In this document: positions 1 to 5,596 of the stretch, one piece after another
Layout of the letters: the number at the start of each line of letters is the position of its first letter
Position numbering within the stretch: position 1 is the stretch's first letter
Origin: Desulfobacter sp.
Lineage (GTDB): Bacteria; Desulfobacterota; Desulfobacteria; Desulfobacterales; Desulfobacteraceae
Reading direction: 5' to 3'
Length of the DNA stretch: 15,379 nt
Assembly: GCA_030145005.1 (NCBI GenBank)
Contig: JAQYWJ010000028.1
Span: forward strand, 1 to 15,379
Notes under the pieces: generated by a model
The model's input: only the letters and a program-made list of their open reading frames with translations
Database searches by the model: none
What the model was told of the DNA's origin: nothing
Position numbers and translations under genes: made by a program

Positions 1-2
1 CC

Positions 3-32
3 GAGGATTATATCACCGGTCGCTTCGGATAG
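3..32 (+). CDS. pstB: C-terminal end of phosphate ABC transporter ATP-binding protein PstB (partial)
   Basis: Only the last nine codons and a TAG stop are in the window. The frame starting at base 3 reads EDYITGRFG followed by stop. This matches the very conserved C-terminus of PstB, the ATPase of the high-affinity phosphate importer; the E. coli protein ends in nearly the same residues (EDYITGRYG). The gene enters from the left on the plus strand. In many genomes pstB is followed closely by phoU, but no phoU-like frame follows here: the next plausible gene starts at 302. The assignment rests on nine residues, which are distinctive, but the rest of the gene must be confirmed outside the window. 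Confidence 0.72.
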   Translation, partial: EDYITGRFG

Positions 33-154
33 CGATTTAAAGCAGTAATTCAAGATCCCCAAATTCGTGGCACAACTTTGCCTGAGACAGAATCGTGTAA
101 AACATATTTTTACCCTAATCACTATACAGCTTATCCGGCACTCTATGATATCAT

Positions 155-168
155 TATCAAATATGATA
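155..168. promoter_or_regulatory. Palindrome upstream of rubrerythrin promoter, possible operator
   Basis: TATCA, four bases (AATA), then TGATA form a perfect inverted repeat ending 16 bp before the -35-like box. The position would suit an activator or repressor site. It does not match the PerR, Fur or FNR consensus well, so no regulator is named. Confidence 0.3.
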
Positions 169-184
169 CAGTACAGGATACTAT

Positions 185-212
185 TTGACCTTCCCAAATT
201 ACATGGTATAAA
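185..212 (+). promoter_or_regulatory. Probable sigma-70-type promoter of the rubrerythrin-like gene
   Basis: TTGACC (185-190) and TATAAA (207-212) are separated by 16 bp and sit about 90 bp before the start codon. Both hexamers are close to consensus. A transcript would begin near 219. Confidence 0.5.
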
Positions 213-301
213 ATTTGCTGATTTGGGTAAGGAACTCGGCATGAAAATGGTTTACTGGATATTCAATCACAGCATAACACCAGCAAAGGAGGTAATACCA
301 A

Positions 302-763
302 ATGAATTTTAAATCCGTGGATGAGATACTGGAATTTGCCATTGACAGAGAAAAGGAAGCTGTACAATTTTATGAATCTTTGGCCCAGGAGGCGCCTTCC
401 AAAGCACTGAAACAGACCTTCATTGGTTTTTCCAAAGAGGAAGAAAAACATGCTGCGCTGCTCTCCGATATTTCCGGGAACAAGGCTAATATTGACAGCT
501 ATGAGTTCGAGAAAATTCCTGATCTCAAAATAAGCAACTACATGGTGGATACCGCCTATGAAAAAGGTATGCCCATGCCCGACGTTTTGAAACTGGCCAT
601 GAAAAGAGAGGAAAAAGCAGTCAATCTGTATACCCTTTTAGGGGACCAGACCGATGATGCCGATGCAAAAAAGCTGTTTCAGCTCCTTGTGCAGGAAGAG
701 TCCAAGCATAAACTTGGCCTGGAATCCATGTATGATGATTATATGGCTGATATGGACGGATAA
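302..763 (+). CDS. Rubrerythrin-like ferritin-family diiron protein
   Basis: A 153-residue cytoplasmic protein of the rubrerythrin/ferritin-like superfamily (Pfam rubrerythrin type). Two helix-pair repeats each carry the diiron signature: E17 followed by E47-x-x-H50, and E103 followed by E133-x-x-H136. This is the standard ligand pattern for a diiron centre in a four-helix bundle. The C-terminal rubredoxin domain of classical rubrerythrin is absent, so reduction would need an outside donor such as the rubredoxins encoded at 7776-8447. The likely role is peroxide reduction or iron handling during oxygen exposure; the exact substrate cannot be read from sequence. The start is supported by a strong AAAGGAGG at 285-292. 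Exonuclease III follows on the same strand, but a 155-bp palindromic repeat lies between them. Confidence 0.85.
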   Translation: MNFKSVDEILEFAIDREKEAVQFYESLAQEAPSKALKQTFIGFSKEEEKHAALLSDISGNKANIDSYEFEKIPDLKISNYMVDTAYEKGMPMPDVLKLAMKREEKAVNLYTLLGDQTDDADAKKLFQLLVQEESKHKLGLESMYDDYMADMDG

Positions 764-780
764 CGTTAAATCCTGATCCA

Positions 781-935
781 TAATTAGTGTTTGAACGAAA
801 AGTCACCCATCTGCGGCGCTGCAAAAAAATTTAAAATCCTTACAACCAAGAGGTTGCTCCGGTTTTAAATTTTTCTGCGCCTTGCACCTGGGCAACTTTT
901 CATCCAAACACGGATTTCCGTTCAGGCACTAATTA
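781..935 (+). repeat. Dispersed palindromic element, copy 1 (MITE/REP-like)
   Basis: The 155-bp segment is an imperfect palindrome. The ends are 17-base terminal inverted repeats (781-797 and the complement of 919-935) agreeing at 15 positions. Inside, the left half (787-836) is matched by the complement of the right half over about 45 bases, with similar stretches such as AAAAATTTAAAA and GGCGC near both inner edges. The centre is CAACC-AAGA-GGTTG (843-856). The same sequence, inverted and with extra bases, occurs at 1825-2006. No coding sequence is seen, so this is a non-autonomous or REP-like repeat. It fills nearly the whole gap between the rubrerythrin-like gene and exonuclease III. Confidence 0.75.
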
Positions 936-941
936 AAAAAC

Positions 942-1736
942 ATGATGAGTGAAAAAAAACAATTGAAACTGATTTCATGGAATGTGAACGGGCTTCGTGC
1001 GGTTTTGAAAAAGGATTTTTTTGATTCCGTAACCGGCATGAACCCGGACATTCTCATGCTCCAGGAGACAAAGCTTCAGGAGGATCAGCGCAGTGACCGG
1101 ATGATCCGGTTTGGAGACTATGAAAGTTTCTGGAATTATTCAACCGTTAAAAAGGGTTATTCCGGAGTGGTCTCCTACACGCGGATTACTCCGGATGCTG
1201 TGACCACACAGTTTGGAAAGCCCGAGTATGACGGTGAAGGCCGGATAATAAGAATGGATTTTGAAACGTTTGTTTTATTTAACATCTATTTCCCCAACGG
1301 CCAGATGAGCGATGAAAGACTTTCCTATAAATTAGCGTTTTATGACTGGTTCCTTGATTATGCCCAGAAATTAAGGGATGAAGGAAAATCAATCATCGTC
1401 ACCGGTGACTTTAACACGGCCCACAATGAGATTGATTTGAAAAATCCGGCGCCTAACGCCAAACGATCCGGTTTTTTGCGAATTGAACGGGATGTGCTGG
1501 ATAAAATGGTGGACATGGAATATGTGGACACTTTTCGCCATTTTTACCCTGAAGCGGTGAAATATTCGTGGTGGTCCTACCGTTTTAATGCAAGAAAAAA
1601 TAATGCAGGATGGCGCATTGACTATTTTTTTGTCACCCGAGATCTTATTGAAAGCGGCATTGTAAAAGACGCATTTATTGACAATGATATCTTTGGTTCT
1701 GATCACTGCCCGGTTGGATTAGTGGTTGAAGTGTAG
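942..1736 (+). CDS. xth: Exodeoxyribonuclease III (AP endonuclease)
   Basis: A 264-residue member of the ExoIII/EEP nuclease family, the usual length. These enzymes cut DNA at abasic sites and trim 3' blocks in base excision repair. Catalytic and metal positions are visible in order: N14 in SWNVNGLR, E42 in LMLQETKLQ, Y116 in NIYFPNG, D156 and N158 in VTGDFNTAHNE, D227 in WRIDYFF, and D254-H255 in GSDHCPVG. They correspond to N7, E34, Y109, D151, N153, D229 and the terminal histidine pair of the E. coli enzyme. Two ATG codons in a row (942, 945) are possible starts. No good Shine-Dalgarno precedes them, because the palindromic element ends at 935; only an AGG about 15 bases upstream is seen. 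A strong terminator follows at 1762-1810. The gene fits the oxidative-damage theme of its neighbours. Confidence 0.93.
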   Translation: MMSEKKQLKLISWNVNGLRAVLKKDFFDSVTGMNPDILMLQETKLQEDQRSDRMIRFGDYESFWNYSTVKKGYSGVVSYTRITPDAVTTQFGKPEYDGEGRIIRMDFETFVLFNIYFPNGQMSDERLSYKLAFYDWFLDYAQKLRDEGKSIIVTGDFNTAHNEIDLKNPAPNAKRSGFLRIERDVLDKMVDMEYVDTFRHFYPEAVKYSWWSYRFNARKNNAGWRIDYFFVTRDLIESGIVKDAFIDNDIFGSDHCPVGLVVEV

Positions 1737-1761
1737 GTACGTTAACCGCGCTCTTTCACTT

Positions 1762-1810
1762 AAACGCCCCGTCCGGTACAATTAATTTGTACCGGACGGG
1801 GCGTTTCTTT
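1762..1810 (+). terminator. Strong intrinsic terminator after xth
   Basis: A perfect 20-bp stem (1762-1781 with 1787-1806) encloses a 5-base loop and is followed by TTTCTTT. The arm reads AAACGCCCCGTCCGGTACAA. A-rich bases on the other flank could let it work on both strands. Confidence 0.88.
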
Positions 1811-1824
1811 AAAGAAAATACTTT

Positions 1825-2006
1825 GTGCCTAAACGGACATCCATATTTGGACGGCTCGATAGAGGGGCGTACGCCCACAAAGTTGCCCAGATGCAAGGCG
1901 CAGGAGAATTTGCAACCGGAGCAACCTCATGGTTGTGAGGCCCGATCTTATAATTTGGCAAATTTTTATGCAACGCGGCAGCGTGGGTGACTTTTTGTTC
2001 AAACAC
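1825..2006 (-). repeat. Dispersed palindromic element, copy 2 (inverted relative to copy 1)
   Basis: Read on the minus strand this segment aligns with the element at 781-935. It has the GTGTTTGAAC end (2006-1997), AAAAGTCACCCA, the CAACC-N4-GGTTG core (1922-1935), GGTTGCTCCGGTT, CTGCGCCTTGCA, GGGCAACTTT, and the far end GGATGTCCGTTTAGGCAC. It carries extra bases around the core (about 1936-1958) and in the outer left arm (about 1852-1877), making it about 182 bp against 155 bp. The minus-strand TAG that opens this end (2008-2006) is the stop codon of the FTR gene. No coding sequence is supported inside it. Confidence 0.72.
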
Positions 2007-2335
2007 TATACTATTTTTTCTGCAGGTCTTCTTTCAGGGACATACTCAGGTACCATCTCAAGGTTGTTCACCTTTTCCGATACATAAAGCCCGCAATAAC
2101 AGGTCCCAAATTCCTCCATATCCGGCTTACGGTACTCGCAGGGACAGATAATATCCTTGTCGTGCTCCCTGTCTCCAGAGGCCAGGCGGCAGGGACAGGC
2201 CATGTAGCCGTATCTTTCTTTGTTGATCTGCAGGCTTTCCAGCAATTCAAACACCAGGTCCTTATCCTTGTTAAAATAAGCCCCTTTTTTTTCCTGTGAT
2301 TGTTTTAATGTATCATAGAGCTGTTCTAAGTTCAT
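2006..2335 (-). CDS. Ferredoxin:thioredoxin reductase catalytic (beta) subunit-like protein
   Basis: A 109-residue protein of the FTR catalytic-chain family, which uses a 4Fe-4S cluster beside a redox-active disulfide to pass electrons to a thioredoxin-like partner. The three cysteine pairs of the family are present: C47-P-C49 in GYMACPCRLASG, C64-P-C66 in IICPCEYRKPD, and C79-Y-C81 in FGTCYCGLY. The last pair is CHC in plant and cyanobacterial enzymes; here a tyrosine replaces the histidine. No variable alpha subunit is encoded nearby, as is usual outside oxygenic phototrophs. The start codon overlaps the stop of the upstream glutaredoxin-like gene by four bases (ATGA), so the two are translationally coupled and the glutaredoxin is the likely partner. 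The stop codon lies at the edge of the palindromic element. Confidence 0.88.
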   Translation of the reverse strand: MNLEQLYDTLKQSQEKKGAYFNKDKDLVFELLESLQINKERYGYMACPCRLASGDREHDKDIICPCEYRKPDMEEFGTCYCGLYVSEKVNNLEMVPEYVPERRPAEKIV

Positions 2336-2601
2336 TTGGTTATTCCCAATGCTTTTTTAATATCTTTTTCCTTATTTCCGACAATTACGGTCTCTTTATT
2401 GATTTCAATCGTGGGAAAAGAGCACCTTGGGTTTAATATTTTGATCGCCTTGATAATTGCTTCGCGCTCATCTCCCTTAAGATCGTCAACCTGTACGTAA
2501 TCATATTTAATATTATATTTATCTAACAGTTTTCTGGTAGCCCTGCAATGGCTACAGGTGCTTAATCCGTATAACTTGGGGATACAATCACAATTGTCCA
2601 T
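2332..2601 (-). CDS. Glutaredoxin/NrdH-like thiol-redox protein
   Basis: An 89-residue thioredoxin-fold protein. The active site is C16-S-H-C19 in LYGLSTCSHCRATRKLL, near the N-terminus after the first beta strand. The usual cis-proline region is seen as CSFPTIEINKETVIVG (about 60-75), followed by the GN/D-type element and a last helix. Two more cysteines at residues 4 and 6 precede the fold and could be accessory. It is the first gene of a two-gene operon with the FTR catalytic subunit, overlapping by ATGA. A fair inference is that the FTR protein reduces its disulfide, in place of a NADPH-dependent thioredoxin reductase. The start is supported by AAGGAG about ten bases upstream. Confidence 0.85.
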   Translation of the reverse strand: MDNCDCIPKLYGLSTCSHCRATRKLLDKYNIKYDYVQVDDLKGDEREAIIKAIKILNPRCSFPTIEINKETVIVGNKEKDIKKALGITK

Positions 2602-2650
2602 TTAAATTTTCTCCTTAAATATGTCGATTTTTTAACCATCAAATTGAATA

Positions 2651-2703
2651 GGCATATATTATGCCTGCACAGAATTTAATGTCAACGTGCAATATTGATA
2701 TTG
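2651..2703 (-). promoter_or_regulatory. Promoter of the glutaredoxin-FTR operon with two palindromes
   Basis: On the minus strand TTGACA (2685-2680) and CATAAT (2663-2658) are separated by 16 bp, a near-consensus promoter about 60 bp before the start codon. The -10 box lies in a perfect inverted repeat GGCATA-TAT-TATGCC (2651-2665). Just upstream of the -35 is another, CAATAT-TG-ATATTG (2690-2703). Their positions suit a repressor over the -10 and a second factor upstream of the -35; the factors are unknown. Confidence 0.55.
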
Positions 2704-2749
2704 TTGTGCCTATCCGTATCCTTATCTCATCTCCTGTTAACAGCGCTTT

Positions 2750-2863
2750 AACGTGATATGCAATAACGGGCAGATACAGGCTGTCATTGATTGGGAATTC
2801 ACAGGTATGAAAGCGGATTGCTACGATGCTGCGAATTCCATCGGATGTGCAGGAATAGAACAT
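2750..2863 (+). pseudogene. Relic of an aminoglycoside-phosphotransferase-family gene
   Basis: The plus-strand frame here reads NVICNNGQIQAVIDWEF and continues TGMKADCYDAANSIGCAGIEH. This matches the metal-binding loop of APH/choline-kinase-like phosphotransferases, where HGD-x-x-x-x-N is followed by the xIDWE block and a D-x-A-N element. The catalytic HGD segment that should lie about ten residues upstream is not readable: the frame has a stop at 2738-2740, and the bases before it do not give the motif in any frame. Downstream the frame stays open to 3034 but becomes low-complexity and unlike the family. It is therefore a fragment of about 38 codons without catalytic residues. Confidence 0.6.
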
Positions 2864-3246
2864 TGTTCGCAATATGGGAGATTTGAGGGATATTTGGAAT
2901 ATAAAAAAATAATTTTTTTCTTGCTTTTTATTTTTGTATTTTGTTATGTCTTTAGAAATTCTTTCGGTAATTATCAAATAATAAAAATTGCGAAAAATTA
3001 TTTCATAACCAGTTGTATTCTGTATCGTCAATGATACATTTTATTGAGACATATGTGTTTAAGGCTTTTCTTTTAAGGCGAGCCTGGTAAGTGATTTTCC
3101 CGGATAAATATAATTACCGGTAATATGCTTGTACTAAATCGCAAATAAATAAATGATGGTATTGTTTTTGCAGTATTTCTGCATTAGATTAATTATCGGG
3201 TTTGGGTGTTTTTGATCCATCCCAGTAAATTTAAGGAGGCAAAAAG
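2864..3246. other. A+T-rich intergenic region upstream of the 75-aa gene
   Basis: No supported gene is seen. The open frames on both strands through this stretch are low-complexity and lack ribosome binding sites. It contains a 12-bp perfect palindrome ATTACCGGTAAT (3113-3124), a possible promoter with an inverted repeat in its spacer (3162-3190), and the ribosome binding site AAGGAGG (3233-3239). Confidence 0.5.
3162..3190 (+). promoter_or_regulatory. Possible promoter and operator for the 75-aa protein/desulfoferrodoxin pair
   Basis: TTGTTT (3162-3167) and TAGATT (3185-3190) are 17 bp apart, a moderate match. The spacer holds an inverted repeat TGCAG-TATTT-CTGCA (3169-3183) that could be an operator. 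A separate 12-bp palindrome lies upstream at 3113-3124. Confidence 0.35.
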
Positions 3247-3474
3247 ATGACTAAAGTAATTGCATATCAGAAAGCTGAAAACCGCTCAGAAAAAAAACGG
3301 ACTCCTTTCTATGGTGCGATTAAGTCTGAAAATGAATTTTATTTTCAAATAGCGTCCTTATACCGGGAGGCGACCAAAGGCCGCAGACAATTATCAGGGC
3401 AAATGCTTGAGCAGATGCTCAAGGCAAAAGCTGCAGACCGCTCTGTGAAAAAGTCTGTCTACAACCCATATTGA
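3247..3474 (+). CDS. Conserved-looking small protein of unknown function
   Basis: A 75-residue, lysine- and arginine-rich protein that I do not recognise. It has no cysteine, no signal peptide and no hydrophobic segment, so it is probably cytoplasmic. The middle (FYFQIASLYREATKG) and the following QMLEQMLKAKAA stretch look helical. The gene is credible because of an excellent AAGGAGG at 3233-3239 with good spacing, and an even, non-repetitive composition. It lies 68 bp upstream of desulfoferrodoxin on the same strand and could be cotranscribed with it. A short hairpin GCCAG/CTGGC (3477-3494) between them could attenuate read-through. Being basic and acidic-poor it might bind nucleic acid or a partner, but this is only a guess. 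Confidence 0.6.
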   Translation: MTKVIAYQKAENRSEKKRTPFYGAIKSENEFYFQIASLYREATKGRRQLSGQMLEQMLKAKAADRSVKKSVYNPY

Positions 3475-3542
3475 TGCCAGGGTTAAAAACTGGCTTTCAC
3501 AGGCAGGTTTAATAAACTTTTAAAACAAAAGGAGTGTTATCA

Positions 3543-3923
3543 ATGGCTGAAAAAATGGGAATCTATAAATGTGAAAAATGCGGTAATGTTGTTCAGGTTC
3601 TTCATGGTGCACAACCGCCGGCAACCTGCTGCGGAAAACCCATGGATCGCCTGGTGGCAAATACCGTTGATGCCGCTAAAGAAAAGCATGTTCCCGTAAT
3701 AGAAAAAACAGAAGGTGGATACAAAGTGACTGTGGGCAGCGTTGCCCATCCCATGACACAAGAACACCGGATTGAATGGATTGAACTTGTCTCCTGTGAC
3801 GGTAACTATGTCCAACGTATGATGCTGGCCCCTGGTTCGGCACCCGAAGCGGTTTTCAAATGTGACGAAAATAAGGTTGAGGCCATGGCCTACTGCAATC
3901 TTCATGGGCTGTGGAAAGCTTAG
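3543..3923 (+). CDS. dfx: Desulfoferrodoxin (2Fe superoxide reductase)
   Basis: A 126-residue two-domain superoxide reductase, which reduces superoxide to peroxide without making O2, as suits anaerobes. The N-terminal desulforedoxin domain has the centre I iron ligands C10, C13, C29 and C30 (YKCEKC and TCCGKP). The C-terminal domain has the centre II ligands H49, H69, H75, C118 and H121, in EKHVPV, VAHPMTQEH and YCNLHG. E47 and K48, which assist catalysis in characterised enzymes, are kept. The start is ATG 3543, preceded by AAAAGGAG (3527-3534); the in-frame GTG at 3534 lies inside that site and is rejected. It follows the 75-aa gene and ends with a terminator at 4009-4050. Rubredoxins, the usual electron donors, are encoded at 7776-8447. 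Confidence 0.95.
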   Translation: MAEKMGIYKCEKCGNVVQVLHGAQPPATCCGKPMDRLVANTVDAAKEKHVPVIEKTEGGYKVTVGSVAHPMTQEHRIEWIELVSCDGNYVQRMMLAPGSAPEAVFKCDENKVEAMAYCNLHGLWKA

Positions 3924-4008
3924 AATTACGTAGAATCAGACATTTTTTTGGGTAGAAACCGGCAATTATTTATAAGGATAGAATATGCTGGTTTTTGCAA
4001 ATATGAAA

Positions 4009-4050
4009 GGCCCGCTGTCTTTGTTCTGAAGACCGCGGGCCATTTCTTTT
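4009..4050 (+). terminator. Intrinsic terminator after desulfoferrodoxin
   Basis: GGCCCGC (4009-4015) pairs with GCGGGCC (4035-4041). An inner GTCTT/AAGAC extends the stem after one mismatch, and the loop is 7 bases. ATTTCTTTT follows. Confidence 0.82.
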
Positions 4051-4192
4051 AGTCGCTTGCTATAAGTTTTATATGGCTCATCTCCTCGTTAACTGTCAGC
4101 TTTTTTTGCATGCCGGTAAAATTTTTTCAGGGGTATCCTTCATTTTTCCGTTTATAGCCGCCAGAGCCTTTCCATAAAAGGACTTAAATTTT

Positions 4193-5596
4193 ATGATTAA
4201 AAAAGAGTTTGTTCGAAAAACCACAATCCATGCCCCTGTTTCCACTATCTTTGCCTGGCATGCAAAAGATGGTGCCATCAACCGGCTTACGCCGCCATGG
4301 GCACCTCTATCATTGGTGGCAAGAAAGGGCAGGGGCATTGACAAAGGCGTTGAAGTCACATTCAAAATAAAAATTTTTGGAATTCCCATGAAATGGGAGG
4401 CCCGGCATATTGATTACAAAGAGAACGCAATGTTCCGGGACTATCAAGTTAAAGGCCCTTTTGCCGACTGGGAGCACAGCCATTTGTTTCATGCAAAATC
4501 AACCGATTTAACCGTGATGGAGGATCAGGTCAGGTTCCGGCTCCCCTTTGGTATTTTCAGTCTTCCCTTTTACGGATATGCCCAAAGGCAGCTTGAACGT
4601 ATTTTTTTCTATCGGCATCAGGTACTCAAATATGATATGGAGAACCGGGTGGGACAAATACAAAAGCAGCGGATTCTGATTTCAGGCGGATCAGGTCCCA
4701 TTGGAAAGGCCCTGGTCTCTTTTTTAAAAACCTGTGGCCATCAAGTCATCCGTCTGGTGCGGGCTCCCAATGACCGATCAGAAGATGTGCGCTTCTGGGA
4801 CCCTTATAACAATATTTTAGACGTGGATGCGATCGGGCCTGTTGATGCGGTAATAAATTTAAACGGGGTGGATATTTCAAAAGGAAGATGGAATAGACGT
4901 CAGCGTGCCAAGATTCTTGATTCACGGGTTATTTCCACCCGGATCCTTGTGGAAAAAATGAAACGCATGCCCCATCCACCGTCCACCTTTATTTCTGCCT
5001 CTGCCATCGGATTTTATGGTGATGGTGGACACAGCAGACTGACAGAAGAAAACGGGCCCAAGGATTGTTTTATATCCCGGGTCTGCCGTCAGTGGGAAGA
5101 GGCTTCCTTTGGTGCCTCGGAGGCCGGTATCCGTACGGTGCAGTTGCGAATCGGGGTGGTGCTGACCCCGGCCGGCGGGGCACTTGAACGCATGTATCTG
5201 CCCTTTTTAATGGGGCTTGGCACCCGGCTGTCCCACGGTGGGCAGTATATGAGCTGGATCGGCATAGAAGATGTTCTGGGGGGCATTCTTCATATCCTTG
5301 AAAACAAAGAAATCAGCGGGCCGGTGAATCTCACGGCGCCTGAACCTGTGACCAATGGTGAATTTACCCGTACCCTGGCACGGGTGCTGGGAAGGCCTGC
5401 CCCTTTTGTTCTGCCAAAGGCGCTGATTTTGACCCTTTGGGGGGATATGGGAAAGGAAACTTTGCTGGCTTCGACCAGGGTTATACCTGAAAAATTAATT
5501 GAAAGCGGCTATCACTTTGTGCATTCCCGGCTGGAAATGGCCCTGGGTCATGTGCTGGGCAGGCCTGCAGCAAAAAATACTGATGGAAAAATGTAA
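4193..5596 (+). CDS. SRPBCC domain fused to TIGR01777-family NAD(P)-dependent epimerase
   Basis: A 467-residue fusion. Residues 1-150 look like an SRPBCC/START-type hydrophobic-ligand domain (EFVRKTTIHAPVSTIFAW at the start, a WEHSHLF strand near 93, and a final helix near 130-147). From 160 on it is a short-chain dehydrogenase/epimerase of the TIGR01777 (YfcH-like) group. The Rossmann motif is GGSGPIG (165-171), followed by NLNG (222-225), SASAIGFYG (268-276, with the catalytic-type Y275) and the C-terminal VLPKALI region (407-413). This domain pairing is known in the family, but its substrate is not. The start has AAAGGA upstream. The stop TAA is followed directly by the ATG of the membrane-protein gene (5597), so the genes are tightly coupled. 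Confidence 0.85.
   Translation: MIKKEFVRKTTIHAPVSTIFAWHAKDGAINRLTPPWAPLSLVARKGRGIDKGVEVTFKIKIFGIPMKWEARHIDYKENAMFRDYQVKGPFADWEHSHLFHAKSTDLTVMEDQVRFRLPFGIFSLPFYGYAQRQLERIFFYRHQVLKYDMENRVGQIQKQRILISGGSGPIGKALVSFLKTCGHQVIRLVRAPNDRSEDVRFWDPYNNILDVDAIGPVDAVINLNGVDISKGRWNRRQRAKILDSRVISTRILVEKMKRMPHPPSTFISASAIGFYGDGGHSRLTEENGPKDCFISRVCRQWEEASFGASEAGIRTVQLRIGVVLTPAGGALERMYLPFLMGLGTRLSHGGQYMSWIGIEDVLGGILHILENKEISGPVNLTAPEPVTNGEFTRTLARVLGRPAPFVLPKALILTLWGDMGKETLLASTRVIPEKLIESGYHFVHSRLEMALGHVLGRPAAKNTDGKM

Larger units (their letters stand above)
33..301. other. Intergenic region between pstB and the rubrerythrin-like gene
   Basis: No convincing gene is seen in these 269 bases. The open frame from a GTG at 67 runs into the next gene's start, has no ribosome binding site and resembles nothing recognised. 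The region holds a probable promoter (185-212), a short palindrome upstream of it (155-168) and the ribosome binding site at 285-292. No clear terminator follows pstB. Confidence 0.6.

Noticed and set aside
68..82. Sigma-54-like promoter (TGGCAC...TTGC) after pstB
   Set aside because: The GG and GC dinucleotides are 9 bp apart instead of the required 10, and a better sigma-70-type promoter lies nearer the gene.
67..312. 81-codon frame upstream of and overlapping the rubrerythrin-like gene
   Set aside because: It begins at a GTG without a ribosome binding site, runs through the next gene's promoter and ribosome binding site, and resembles no family.
2639..3031. 130-codon minus frame opposite the phosphotransferase relic
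   Set aside because: Low-complexity, no ribosome binding site, and it covers the operon promoter; the plus-strand frame carries the recognisable motif.
3534..3542. GTG at 3534 as the start of desulfoferrodoxin
   Set aside because: It lies within the AAAAGGAG ribosome binding site; ATG 3543 has correct spacing and gives the family's usual N-terminus.
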